NCBI RefSeq assembly: GCF_014196635.1
Contig: NZ_JACIEB010000005.1
Span: forward strand, 249,001-313,000
Source of the DNA: Sphingobium fontiphilum
GTDB taxonomy: Bacteria > Pseudomonadota > Alphaproteobacteria > Sphingomonadales > Sphingomonadaceae
Reading direction: 5' to 3'
DNA length: 64,000 bases
Shown here: positions 8,126-16,367 of the stretch, in pieces
Position numbering within the stretch: the stretch's first letter is position 1
Layout: each line of letters opens with the position of its first letter
Notes under the pieces: generated by a model
What the model saw: only the letters and a program-made list of their open reading frames with translations
Database searches by the model: none
What the model was told of the DNA's origin: nothing
Translations under genes and position numbers: made by a program

Positions 8126-9352
8126 TCAGTAAGCGCCGGGCGGGGAAATGCCGTCAGCGCCGGTCAGGTTGCGACCGTAGATTTCATACCCGATGGTCGG
8201 GATGTTCTGGATGTGGCGCGTGGCCATCGAAACATCGCGCCAGTAGCGGTTGATCGGCTTGTCGAGCGCGAAGGCCGAAGAGCCTGCCTGGAACATGGCC
8301 GATTCGCTGGCGGCGTGGACCAGTTCGATCATCTGCGCCCCGGCGGCGCGGTGCATCGCCTTTTCCTCCAGCGTGAACTCTTCGCCCATCGCCACGCGGT
8401 CGAGCTTGGCGGTCAGATCGAACAGGATCAGCTTGGCGGTGTTGACCATCGCGGCCGCTTCACCCAGGTCGCGCATATAGGCGCCCGAATTGGTGCGGGT
8501 GGTGATGAAGGTCGTCAGGACCGGCTTCTTGGGCGCTTCCGCAGCGATGATTTCGATCATCGCTTCGACCGCGCCGATAAGCTGTGCGATGCCGGTGGTG
8601 CGCACGACGGGCACGGCGGGCAGCAGATCCGACGGGGCGCCGAAATGGCGCTTGGTCGGGTCGATCTGGCCGGCGCGTTCGTTCATCAACACCATCTGGC
8701 TGTCGGGGATGAACACGTTTTCGGCAACGGCGGTGTCGGAACCGGTGCCCTGCATGCCAGAAACGAACCAGCTATCGACGATGGTCATCGAATCCATCGG
8801 CAGGTAGCACATGTTGATGCCAGGAACGACCGGGCCATCATAGTCTTCAAGCACCACGCCCTGCTGCGCCCAGGTGGACTGGCGCGAACCCGACATGTAC
8901 GGCCACTTGCCGTTGATGATCCAGCCGCCATCGACCTTGCGCGCCTTGCCCGGCGGGTTGTAGGCGCCGCACACCGGTTGCGGGCCATCGGCAAACACCG
9001 CGTCCTGCACGCCATCGGGCGCCAGGCTGGTGATCCATGTGGTGCCGTTGATGATCTGCATCACCCAGCTTACCGCCGGATCGCCCTTGGCGATTTCCAT
9101 CTGCACGCGGCAAAAATCGGTGGTGGAAAGGCCGACGCCGCCAAGGCGCTTGGGCACCAGCAGTTGCAGCAGGCGGTTGTCCTTCAGCGCCTTGTCGACC
9201 GCCGGGGTCGGCGCGCGCAGTTTTTCCCCTTCGGGGGCTTCACGCTGCAACAGGGGCCGCAGGTCGCGCGCGATCTGGACAAAGCCGTCCGCTACGTCCT
9301 TCGAGGCAAAGCCAGTCGCGTCATCGACATTAAGCTTGGCAATGGTGGCCAT
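8126..9352 (-). CDS. Acyl-CoA-dehydrogenase-fold flavoprotein, probable two-component monooxygenase (HsaA-like)
   Basis: 408 residues from the ATG at 9352; an upstream in-frame codon would add 20 unlikely residues. Order: N-terminal helical domain (LLQLLVPKRLGGVGLSTTDF), middle beta-domain (GGWIINGKWPYMSGSRQSTW, then VSGMQGTGSDTAVAENVFIP) and a C-terminal helical domain of the Acyl-CoA_dh_2 type. WPYMSG plus GTGSDT is typical of group D flavin monooxygenases such as HsaA (steroid ring hydroxylation), which use reduced flavin, rather than true acyl-CoA dehydrogenases; the usual catalytic glutamate is not evident. It is the last gene of the six-gene dioxygenase operon. The flavin reductase partner is not obvious. 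Confidence 0.85.
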   Translation of the reverse strand: MATIAKLNVDDATGFASKDVADGFVQIARDLRPLLQREAPEGEKLRAPTPAVDKALKDNRLLQLLVPKRLGGVGLSTTDFCRVQMEIAKGDPAVSWVMQIINGTTWITSLAPDGVQDAVFADGPQPVCGAYNPPGKARKVDGGWIINGKWPYMSGSRQSTWAQQGVVLEDYDGPVVPGINMCYLPMDSMTIVDSWFVSGMQGTGSDTAVAENVFIPDSQMVLMNERAGQIDPTKRHFGAPSDLLPAVPVVRTTGIAQLIGAVEAMIEIIAAEAPKKPVLTTFITTRTNSGAYMRDLGEAAAMVNTAKLILFDLTAKLDRVAMGEEFTLEEKAMHRAAGAQMIELVHAASESAMFQAGSSAFALDKPINRYWRDVSMATRHIQNIPTIGYEIYGRNLTGADGISPPGAY

Positions 9353-9387
9353 TGATCCATCCTTTCTTCTTCTTTTCGTCCGGCACC

Positions 9388-9996
9388 TTAGCCGACAGTC
9401 TGCAGCGCCCATTGCAATATGTGCTCGGGCGATTCATTCCAGATGCGCATCCATTTGTCGTCTGCCGGGATAACCAGCGTGCTGAGTTGCAGCCGGACCA
9501 GCGTTTCGATCAGGACATCGCGGTTGATCGGTTGCCCGACCTTGCGTTCAAGATAATCCAGCGTCGGTTCCAGCGCCTCGCGCACCGCCGCCTGGTGGCG
9601 GGCGAAATGGGTGCGCAGAAACTCCAGATGGAACGCAGGTTCCACTTCAAAGATCCGGTCCGGGGAACGGTCCACGGTAAAGTGCGCAAAGAACTGCATC
9701 ACCGCGCGAAACCGTTCGACCGGGTCTTCGATGCGGTCGGCAACTTCGGTGATGCCCTGTTCGAAGCTGGCGCAGACATATTCCGAAACCGCCGCCAGCA
9801 CATCTTCCTTGGAGGCGAAGTAGCGGTACAGCGTGCCGCGTGAAACGCCGCTGGCATCGCTGATGTCGCGCATCGACAGGCGGCGCGCGCCCACAGTGCG
9901 AATGGCGCGCAATGTGCCGTCCAGAATCTTCTGGACGCTGGCATATTGCTCGCCGACGGCGGTGCCGCCCCATTCGCCCTGTGGTAGCAATTTCAC
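9388..9996 (-). CDS. TetR-family transcriptional regulator
   Basis: 202 residues starting with GTG at 9996, whose first bases overlap the stop of the upstream SDR (GTGA). The N-terminal helix-turn-helix is clear: MRDISDASGVSRGTLYRYFASKEDVLAAV, typical TetR spacing, at about residues 41-70. The C-terminal domain is variable and would bind a pathway ligand. Its location inside the dioxygenase operon suggests autoregulation of the block. The 31-bp inverted repeat upstream of the alpha-subunit gene (14011-14041) is a reasonable operator candidate; that link is inference. Confidence 0.92.
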   Translation of the reverse strand: MKLLPQGEWGGTAVGEQYASVQKILDGTLRAIRTVGARRLSMRDISDASGVSRGTLYRYFASKEDVLAAVSEYVCASFEQGITEVADRIEDPVERFRAVMQFFAHFTVDRSPDRIFEVEPAFHLEFLRTHFARHQAAVREALEPTLDYLERKVGQPINRDVLIETLVRLQLSTLVIPADDKWMRIWNESPEHILQWALQTVG

Positions 9997-10805
9997 CCGG
10001 CAGCCTCCAGTTCCTGAAGATTGTGCGGCACGCTGACATAGCCCGGCAGGTGCTGCCCGCCGTCCACGTTTATCAGTTCGCCGTTCACGAAACGCGACAT
10101 CTCCGATGCGAGAAATACGACCACGGGGCCAATATCGTTTTCAGGGTCGCCCGCCCGCTTGAGCGGGTTGCTGGCCGTGGCCATTTCAAGGAAGCCGGGC
10201 ACGTTTTCCGCCAGATCGGCAAAGACCTGGCCCATGCCGGTCGGGGCGATGGCGTTGGTGCGGATGTTGAAACGGCCCCATTCCACTGCGGCCGACCGCG
10301 TCAGCCCCAGGATCGCGCCCTTGTTCATGTTGTAGTCGCTGTGCAGCCACGCGCCGGTCTGCGCGTCGATCGAATAGAACGTCACGATCGAACCGCCGCC
10401 GCGCGCCTTCATGTGCGGGAAGGCCGCGCGCATCGCCCACCAGCTTCCGAAGGTGCCGATCTTCAGCGTTTCGTCCAGCATTTCGTCGGTCTTGTGCTCA
10501 AGCAGCACGTTGGGCGAAAGCGCCGATGCGTTGAGCACCAGCGTATCCAGCCCGCCGAACTCCGCCACGGCGCGTTCGACCATGCCGACGACCTGCTCCT
10601 TCACCGCCATGTCGGCCGAAATACCGACCGCGCGCACGCCGAACTCTTCGCGGATTTCGGCCGCGACCCGTTCGGTGGCCGCGCCATCGCGTCCGGTGAT
10701 CAGCAGGTGCGACCCTTCGCGGGCCATGCGGCGCGAAATACCGTGGCCGAGTCCCTTTGCGCCGCCGGTGACGATGGCGACTTTGTCCTGCAACAGGCCG
10801 GTCAT
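9993..10805 (-). CDS. Short-chain dehydrogenase/reductase
   Basis: 270 residues with the cofactor motif TGGAKGLGHGI, catalytic Ser in FYSID and YNMNK as the Tyr-xxx-Lys pair. The C-terminal INVDGGQHLPGY is typical. Its ATG overlaps the stop of the reductase gene by four bases, and its own stop overlaps the TetR start by four bases, so all three are translationally coupled. In a dioxygenase operon a natural role is cis-dihydrodiol or alcohol dehydrogenation, NAD(P)-linked. That role is inferred from position only. Confidence 0.92.
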   Translation of the reverse strand: MTGLLQDKVAIVTGGAKGLGHGISRRMAREGSHLLITGRDGAATERVAAEIREEFGVRAVGISADMAVKEQVVGMVERAVAEFGGLDTLVLNASALSPNVLLEHKTDEMLDETLKIGTFGSWWAMRAAFPHMKARGGGSIVTFYSIDAQTGAWLHSDYNMNKGAILGLTRSAAVEWGRFNIRTNAIAPTGMGQVFADLAENVPGFLEMATASNPLKRAGDPENDIGPVVVFLASEMSRFVNGELINVDGGQHLPGYVSVPHNLQELEAAG

Positions 10806-11977
10806 GCAGCGGGCTCGCGCAGGGCTTCGATCAGCAGCTTATCCATCTCCATCCTTTCCTGGCAGCGATCGCGGGTCAGCACATAGCCGCGCGTCGCGCC
10901 GTTGGTGTCCACGAACAGGTATTTCAGCCCTGCATCGTCGTCTTCGGCCAGTTGCCATTGTCCCTCAACATCGCCCGGTTTGGGAAGCAGTACCAAAGGG
11001 TATGTCGTTGTTTTTACCTGCACCGAAAGCGTCGGGAAACGGATATCGGTCGGCGTGCCGAGAACGCCCGGCGCGATTGCCCGCGCGGCGGCCATGATCG
11101 GCGTAACATAGGCGGCAAGGCCTTGCGGATATTGCGCACAATCCCCGATGGCGAAAATGTCGGGATCGCTGGTGCGGCCGGTCTGGTCCACCTTGATGCC
11201 ACGGTCCACTTCCAGACCAGCATTGCGGGCAAGATCGGTATTCGGGCGCAGGCCCACCGCGGAAAGCACGACATCGGCAAGGATTTCGGTGCCATCGTCG
11301 AGCACTGCGCGGATGCCCTTGTCTCCAGCCTTGTGAATGGCCGCGACCTTGCGGCCCAGATGCCATTCCACGCCGTGGCCGGCCAGGGTATCGCGCACCA
11401 CATCGCCCACCGGCGCCGGGACGAGCTGGGCCAACGGGTGGCCGAGCATGTCCACGACCACGGCCCTGTAGCCGCTGGTGACAAGATCGTTGGCGAACTC
11501 GGTGCCGACCAGCCCCGCGCCCATGACCAGCACGCGCGCGCCATCCGGCAATTTTTCCCTGAATTCGCGATAATCGTCAAGATTGTTGACAGCCAGCGCC
11601 CGATGCGCGGCATCGCCGTCGATCGGCGGGCGAACCGGATCAGCGCCCAGCGCCAGCACCAGCCGATCATAGAAGATCGGCCCGCCAGTGGTCAGCAGAA
11701 CCTTGCCTTCGCGGTCGATCCCTTCGGCAAGGCGGCCTGCGCGCAGATCGAGCTTGAGCTGCGCGGCCATCTTCTCGGCCGCGGTGGTCACCAGCGTATC
11801 GGCCACCTTGCCCTTGGCCAGGGCGGTGGACAGCGCGGGCTTGGAGTAGAAGTGCCCGTCATCATGGGTGACGAGCGTCAGTCTGGCGTCCGGCGCGAGC
11901 TTGCGCAGCTCACGCAGGACGCCGTACCCCGCAAGACCACTGCCTACAACGACAACATGCGGTGCAGTCTGGGCCAT
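10802..11977 (-). CDS. FAD-dependent rubredoxin/ferredoxin reductase
   Basis: 391 residues from the ATG at 11977. Upstream in-frame codons run into the beta-subunit gene and are not used. Two dinucleotide motifs are present: FAD-binding VVGSGLAGYGVLREL at the N-terminus and NAD(P)-binding VLVMGAGLVGTEF around residue 150. FAD-binding DIFAIGDCAQYPQGL follows at about residue 285. HFYSKPALSTALAKGK resembles rubredoxin-NAD reductases. It is placed immediately after the beta subunit (4-base gap), so it is the likely electron-entry component of this Rieske dioxygenase, passing electrons from NAD(P)H to the ferredoxin at 14067. Confidence 0.9.
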   Translation of the reverse strand: MAQTAPHVVVVGSGLAGYGVLRELRKLAPDARLTLVTHDDGHFYSKPALSTALAKGKVADTLVTTAAEKMAAQLKLDLRAGRLAEGIDREGKVLLTTGGPIFYDRLVLALGADPVRPPIDGDAAHRALAVNNLDDYREFREKLPDGARVLVMGAGLVGTEFANDLVTSGYRAVVVDMLGHPLAQLVPAPVGDVVRDTLAGHGVEWHLGRKVAAIHKAGDKGIRAVLDDGTEILADVVLSAVGLRPNTDLARNAGLEVDRGIKVDQTGRTSDPDIFAIGDCAQYPQGLAAYVTPIMAAARAIAPGVLGTPTDIRFPTLSVQVKTTTYPLVLLPKPGDVEGQWQLAEDDDAGLKYLFVDTNGATRGYVLTRDRCQERMEMDKLLIEALREPAA

Positions 11978-11981
11978 CGGA

Positions 11982-12557
11982 TTAGAGGAAGATGGCCAGG
12001 TTCGACATGCCCAGCGTCGACTGGTCGACGATGATCTCGCGCCGGGCCAGCTTGTAGGCACCGCCGACAAGCCGCCAGATGTCGCGCCGTTCCGCGCTGA
12101 TCGTTTCGTTGTGCGCAACATCGAAACGGCTGCGCTCGACGTAGAGATAGCTCGACACTTCGTATTCGCCGGCCGCTTCGCATTCCGCCACGCGGGTATT
12201 GGTCACGAAACGACGGGTGCGCGAGGGCGGATCTTCGGCCCACGCGCTCTTCGAAAGGCGGCCGGTGCGCATCAGGATCGACTGATAGTTGTCGTCGAAA
12301 TGCATCATCGTGCGCATCACGTCGCGGTCCTTGTTGGGACCGTTGCGGGTCAGCCGAACGGGCGCGGTGTAGATCAGGTCTTCTTCAAGCATGGCCAGCC
12401 AGTCGTCGAAGCGGCGCTCGTCCAGAGCGGCGGCTTCGTCGTAGAGCGTTTCCAGGATGCGGTTGTAGATTTCCGAGCCGAGCGGAACCCGGTTCTTGGA
12501 GACAAGGCCCCGCATCACGCTTGCCTTGTCGACAGCCGCGGTCGCGTAATTTACCAT
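11982..12557 (-). CDS. Aromatic-ring-hydroxylating dioxygenase beta subunit
   Basis: 191 residues with an NTF2-like cone fold. FDDWLAMLEEDLIYTAPVRLTRNG and, near the C-terminus, ARREIIVDQSTLGMSNLAIFL are characteristic of ring-hydroxylating dioxygenase beta (small) subunits. These are structural partners that form alpha3beta3 hexamers. It lies 29 bases after the alpha subunit gene and 4 bases before the reductase. Its presence indicates that the 12587 oxygenase is a hetero-oligomeric enzyme. Confidence 0.92.
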   Translation of the reverse strand: MVNYATAAVDKASVMRGLVSKNRVPLGSEIYNRILETLYDEAAALDERRFDDWLAMLEEDLIYTAPVRLTRNGPNKDRDVMRTMMHFDDNYQSILMRTGRLSKSAWAEDPPSRTRRFVTNTRVAECEAAGEYEVSSYLYVERSRFDVAHNETISAERRDIWRLVGGAYKLARREIIVDQSTLGMSNLAIFL

Positions 12558-12586
12558 TATACGTCCTCTCTAGAGACTGCCGGCGC

Positions 12587-13975
12587 TCACGCTTCGGCCA
12601 TCAGGTTGTAGTAGGCCATCCACCAGTTCCACTGGGTATCGTCCTTGGTGAAGCCGGGATAGAGCAGACCGCCGCCCTTCCAGCCTTCGGGACGTTCGTG
12701 CCCGTGCAGCGCCTGATATTTGAGGGTGATGTCCTTGCTGACCACGCCGCGCGCGTTGCGCATGATCTGCGGCCAGGTGTCGGCATCGTCCTGTTCGATG
12801 ACGCCCGACGTGCCGGTCTGCTGGATGCTGTTCTGCAGCATGTCGCGCTTCACCTGTTCGGGGGCATCCTTTTCCGCGAAGATGAAGTTGACGAACTCCA
12901 CCTTGTCCGGCCCGCGCGGGACGTATGTGTGCAGCGCCAGTGCGCCCGACGAACCGCCATCGGTGCGCGGTGCGAAGATGAAGGCCACGAGGATGTTCGG
13001 GAACAGGCCGCCGACCTGCGGCGGGATGGTGGCGAGCTGTTCGACCTGATCGGGCGACAGGTTGTTGAACAACTGCGGGATCAGTTCCTTGGTGATGCCC
13101 GGAGGCGGCAGCATCTGCAGGCGTTCCTCGACCGACTTGCCTTCGAAGCTGATGTCCGAGAACATCTTGAAGGTCTGCGCCGCTTCGAGGCAGCGCAGCG
13201 AGTGGCCCTGTTCGCAGCTCACGTCCACGCCGTACATGCCCGGCGCGTTGTCGTAGATCGATTCGGGCGTGCCGCCCATCACGCCGCCTTCCATCAGCGA
13301 GCGATGGAGCGTGAGGGTGTGGAAGCCGTCCGAACCGGACTGTTCACCGGGAATCTTCCAGTTGCACGGCAGGATGAAACGCTGCGGCGGGCCAAGCAGT
13401 TCAAGCCCCGAATCGGTGCGGCAGAAAAGCTGGTCGAGATAGTATTTCATGTCGCCGAGGTAATCGTCGAACGACGGGCCATCGATGTTCCAGGTGGCAA
13501 AGATCAGGCCGCCGTAGACTTCGACGCGCGCCTTCTTGAGGCCCAGCTTGTCCTTGGTCAGAAGGTTGCCGTGCATCTGCTCCTTTTCCACCGGCGCACC
13601 GATGAAGCTGCCGTCCGGGCGGAAAGCCCAGCCGTGATAGATGCAGCGGTGGGCATGGGCGTTGCCCGCTTCGGCGGTGCACACCTTCATGCCGCGGTGG
13701 GGGCAGACGTTGAGCGAAACATGGATTTCGTTGTTGCGGTCGCGCGTGACGATGACCTGGTCTTCACCCATGTCGCGCACCACGAAATCGCCAGCATTGG
13801 GGATTTCGGTGTCGTGGCCAAGCAAAAGCCACGTCTTGGCGAACACACGCTCCATTTCGAGCTTGTACAGCTCTTCATCGCTCATCACCCGCAGGGCAAC
13901 TTCGTAGGAGTCCCGCTTGACCAGATCGTCAAGTGTCGCGCCGTCAGACAGCGTGAAAGTTGCTTTTTGCAGCAT
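12587..13975 (-). CDS. Rieske non-heme iron dioxygenase alpha subunit
   Basis: 462 residues from ATG 13975, chosen because GGAGAGG lies about 8 bases upstream; longer in-frame starts run through the inverted repeat. The Rieske cluster ligands are C91-x-H93 (CPHRG) and C111-x2-H114 (CIYHGW). The mononuclear iron site is in GSDGFHTLTLH (Asp, His, His with H-x4-H spacing). It inserts oxygen into an aromatic or alicyclic ring. It is the first gene of the minus-strand operon alpha-beta-reductase-SDR-TetR-flavoprotein. A 12-bp-arm inverted repeat sits 36-66 bases upstream of the start. Confidence 0.95.
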   Translation of the reverse strand: MLQKATFTLSDGATLDDLVKRDSYEVALRVMSDEELYKLEMERVFAKTWLLLGHDTEIPNAGDFVVRDMGEDQVIVTRDRNNEIHVSLNVCPHRGMKVCTAEAGNAHAHRCIYHGWAFRPDGSFIGAPVEKEQMHGNLLTKDKLGLKKARVEVYGGLIFATWNIDGPSFDDYLGDMKYYLDQLFCRTDSGLELLGPPQRFILPCNWKIPGEQSGSDGFHTLTLHRSLMEGGVMGGTPESIYDNAPGMYGVDVSCEQGHSLRCLEAAQTFKMFSDISFEGKSVEERLQMLPPPGITKELIPQLFNNLSPDQVEQLATIPPQVGGLFPNILVAFIFAPRTDGGSSGALALHTYVPRGPDKVEFVNFIFAEKDAPEQVKRDMLQNSIQQTGTSGVIEQDDADTWPQIMRNARGVVSKDITLKYQALHGHERPEGWKGGGLLYPGFTKDDTQWNWWMAYYNLMAEA

Positions 13976-14010
13976 GATCCTCTCCATCGGAAAATTCAGT
14001 AATGTGCTTG

Positions 14011-14041
14011 TACATGTTGAACCAAAGGTGTTCAACATGTA
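14011..14041. promoter_or_regulatory. Perfect inverted repeat, probable operator
   Basis: TACATGTTGAAC (14011-14022) and its exact reverse complement GTTCAACATGTA (14030-14041) flank a 7-base spacer. The element is AT-rich compared with its surroundings and lies in the 91-base gap between two divergent genes, the dioxygenase alpha subunit and the ferredoxin. It could be a shared operator for a dimeric regulator such as the TetR at 9388. A transcription terminator is unlikely because the position is upstream of both genes. Confidence 0.7.
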
Positions 14042-14066
14042 ATTGGTGCCCGGAGAGGAGGAACGC

Positions 14067-14273
14067 ATGTCCAAACGCTTGAAAGTTGTAATCGATAAGC
14101 CCGCATGTTGCGGCTACGGCGTCTGCGCCGAAATATGCCCGGAGGTATACAAGCTCGACGAGAACGGCATCGTCTATGTCGATGACGAAATCGTCCCCGA
14201 AGGCCTGGAAGACCGCGCCCGCGAAGGCGCCGATGCCTGCCCGCAGGCCGCGCTGGCCATCGTCGAAGCCTGA
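14067..14273 (+). CDS. Small cubane (3Fe-4S/4Fe-4S) ferredoxin
   Basis: 68 residues starting at 14067 after GGAGAGGAGGAACGC; an earlier in-frame codon is less well placed. Cluster motif PACCGYGVCAEICPEVY followed by ACPQAALAI: Cys-x2-Tyr-x2-Cys-x3-Cys-Pro and a distal Cys-Pro. The usual second ligand of the CxxCxxC motif is a tyrosine, as expected for [3Fe-4S]-type ferredoxins that serve P450s and some Rieske dioxygenases. It is divergent from the dioxygenase operon and very probably carries electrons from the 10802 reductase to the dioxygenase; the P450 at 848 is a second possible client. Confidence 0.9.
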   Translation: MSKRLKVVIDKPACCGYGVCAEICPEVYKLDENGIVYVDDEIVPEGLEDRAREGADACPQAALAIVEA

Positions 14274-14294
14274 TTCGCTGCGCCATTTCGCAAG

Positions 14295-14335
14295 GGAGGC
14301 CGCGGCCGGCATTGCGCCGCCGCAGCCTCCTTTTT
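14295..14335. terminator. Bidirectional terminator hairpin
   Basis: A 12-bp stem with one mismatch (GGAGGCCGCGGC with GCCGCAGCCTCC), followed on the plus strand by TTTTT. It lies between the convergent ferredoxin and second Rieske oxygenase genes. Confidence 0.8.
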
Positions 14336-14346
14336 GCGTTGTGGCC

Positions 14347-15552
14347 TCAGCGCTGCATCTGCCCGGACAGCACTTGCGCGACGCGCTGCGATTCGGGAAT
14401 CGCGTCTGCGCCGATACGGCGATCGACCTCTTCCTCAAACCAGTAGAGCGCGCGTTCCTGGTAGCCGAATCGCAACTGGGGAATCGTGCCCTGTTCCAGC
14501 GATTGCTGGATCGAGCGGAACAGGCACAGGTCTTCGGACAGGATGTTGCGCACGATGCCGTTCATCGCCTGCCAGTGTTCGCGATCCGCGTCGCTGTCCA
14601 CGTCCCAGCCCATCAGGCGCACTTCCATGATCGACTTATCCGGCCCGGCGGGCCAGAAAGACTGCAGCGAGAAACCGCCGGGGTCGAGCGCGAAGAACGT
14701 GTTGGGGAAGGTCGGCAGCGCGATGGTGCACTGGCTGAACACGTCGGCCACGTCATCGGGCTTGTACAAGTCTGCCTCGAAGATCGTGTTGCCCTTCTTC
14801 TTGCGCGTGGCAAAGCGCATGTGGCCGTTGGCAAACAGCGCAACGACGAAGCTTGGCGAATCGAGGTAGGGCGCGATCGATTTGGCGTGGACCGTGGCGA
14901 CGTGGTAAATTTCCAGGAAATTGTGCAGCGCCAGCTTCCAGTTGCAGTCCATTTCGATCAGCAGGCGTTCCTTCACAACCATCTTCTCGATCGGATAGCC
15001 TTCCTTCTGCGGCGCCTGCGGCGCCATGAAATCGGCCAGCGGTTCGGCCGCTTCGTCGAAGTTGATGAAGATGAGCCCGCGATCCACTTCGCAGCGCACC
15101 GGCAGCAGCCCGTTCTCGGCCTTGTCGAGACAGGTGAAATCGTGCTGATCGGGCACCGATTTCAGTTCGCCTTCCAGCGAATAGCCCCAGGCGTGATAGG
15201 GACACACGAAGCGCATCGCCTTGCCCGAATGCTGCAGCAGCAGGGCCGAGCCGCGATGGCGGCAGGCATTGTGGAAGGCGCGGATCGCACCGTCCTTCCC
15301 GCGCGAGATGATCACCGACTTTTCGAGCTGCTCGAACAGGAAGTAAGAGCCGGGTGCGGGCAGTTCGGAAACATGGCCGACCTGCAGCCAGGCCCGCATC
15401 CACAGGCCGTCGTGTTCCAGCTTCGCAAAGCCGGGATCGGTATAGCGCGATGCCGGGATCGGCGGGAGATAAGGGAAATCGTCCGGGTGTTCGGCGCGGA
15501 TAAGCTGCGCTTCCATGGTCCGGCGCAAATGTTCCAGAGTATCGGTACGCAT
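14347..15552 (-). CDS. Rieske oxygenase (large subunit-type), second copy
   Basis: 401 residues. Rieske ligands are C97-x-H99 (CRHRG) and C117-x2-H120 (CPYHAWGY). The iron site is E214-IY-H217-x4-H222 (NFLEIYHVATVH), with Glu in the bridging position that is Asp in many relatives. It belongs to the choline/carnitine-monooxygenase-like or phenylpropionate dioxygenase-like branch and has no classic beta subunit next to it; instead an NTF2-like protein gene lies 53 bases upstream in the same transcript (15606-16049). That protein could act as a beta-like partner or as an isomerase. The electron donor may be shared with the first dioxygenase. Confidence 0.93.
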   Translation of the reverse strand: MRTDTLEHLRRTMEAQLIRAEHPDDFPYLPPIPASRYTDPGFAKLEHDGLWMRAWLQVGHVSELPAPGSYFLFEQLEKSVIISRGKDGAIRAFHNACRHRGSALLLQHSGKAMRFVCPYHAWGYSLEGELKSVPDQHDFTCLDKAENGLLPVRCEVDRGLIFINFDEAAEPLADFMAPQAPQKEGYPIEKMVVKERLLIEMDCNWKLALHNFLEIYHVATVHAKSIAPYLDSPSFVVALFANGHMRFATRKKKGNTIFEADLYKPDDVADVFSQCTIALPTFPNTFFALDPGGFSLQSFWPAGPDKSIMEVRLMGWDVDSDADREHWQAMNGIVRNILSEDLCLFRSIQQSLEQGTIPQLRFGYQERALYWFEEEVDRRIGADAIPESQRVAQVLSGQMQR

Positions 15553-15605
15553 TGTACGGCTCCTGGCATTGGCGGCCGGGGAGGGTGCCCCGGCCCGGGG
15601 ATCGA

Positions 15606-16049
15606 TCAGGCTTCGGCCATGCGCGATGCGGCCGGATCATCGGGGGTGACCGCGCTGAAGCAGCTTTGCGCCAGATAGCTGCAGCTATATTCGCGCACTT
15701 CTGTGAACTTGCCGTCGCGCAGCTTGAACACGAAGTGGTAGGCGTTGTTGTAGCGGCGGCCGTTTAGCATTTCCGAATCGGTTTCGGCTTCCACAGCCAC
15801 GCGATCGCCCTCGGCGGTCATGTCCACGATCTTGAGCTGGATCGGCGATTTCAGCACCGTCGACATCGTCGAAGGCACCTTCGAGAACTGTTCGCGGTTC
15901 CATTCGTACAGCAGCCATTCGGGCTGGCGGGCCATGGTCACGAACAGGAAATCTTCGTTGGTCGTGGCCAGAATCGCCGCTTCGTCGCCGCGGTTGACCG
16001 CTTCGAACCAGCTCCGCACGACGGCCTTGTTTTCTTCGATACCCATCAT
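15606..16049 (-). CDS. NTF2/SnoaL-like protein
   Basis: 147 residues; ATG 16049 is preferred because it lies six bases from GAGGG, while an ATG at 16055 directly abuts it. Starts MMGIEENKAVVRSWFEAVNRGD, the typical first helix of SnoaL-like proteins, and later has NNAYHFVFKLRDGKFTEVRE, the conserved strand pair. These cone-shaped proteins act as isomerases, dehydratases or cyclases, or as small oxygenase subunits. It is the first gene of a two-gene operon with the Rieske oxygenase at 14347. Function not fixed by sequence. Confidence 0.8.
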   Translation of the reverse strand: MMGIEENKAVVRSWFEAVNRGDEAAILATTNEDFLFVTMARQPEWLLYEWNREQFSKVPSTMSTVLKSPIQLKIVDMTAEGDRVAVEAETDSEMLNGRRYNNAYHFVFKLRDGKFTEVREYSCSYLAQSCFSAVTPDDPAASRMAEA

Positions 16050-16367
16050 CCACATCCCTCGTTTTTGCCGCGCGCTTGAACGGCGGTCATTTGTTGTCGG
16101 GCCGGACGCAGACAGGGCTGCGGGCCGCGATCGCCAAGGAATCGGCAGGGTTCCCCGGCGCCGCAGCAAAGCATGAACCTGCTTTCGAGATTCTCGCCTA
16201 TCCAAAGGAGGGGCACGGGCGGCAAGCGGGTGTGGTTCGTGCACCAAGGATTGCGGCGGGCGGCCTTGTGGCTGTAAGCTGCGGCCGCAGTCGGCCAGTG
16301 CGCGCCGGCGCGACAACAGAACGGCCGGGCCGCGGTAGCACGGGGTCAAGGCCGGGAGAGGCATGGC
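16050..16367. other. Intergenic region between divergent NTF2-like and AraC genes
   Basis: 318 bases without a credible gene. It must hold promoters for both divergent units. The only clear symmetry is the 12-bp palindrome CTGCGGCCGCAG at 16279-16290, which could easily be chance in GC-rich DNA. No confident sigma-70 boxes seen. Confidence 0.5.

Noticed and set aside
8117-9355. 412-codon plus-strand frame opposite the flavoprotein gene
   Set aside because: The minus-strand frame has acyl-CoA-dehydrogenase-fold motifs, a good start and an operon context; the plus-strand one has none.
16279-16290. Palindrome CTGCGGCCGCAG as an AraC operator
   Set aside because: A restriction-site-like GC palindrome is expected by chance in this composition, and AraC proteins usually bind direct repeats.
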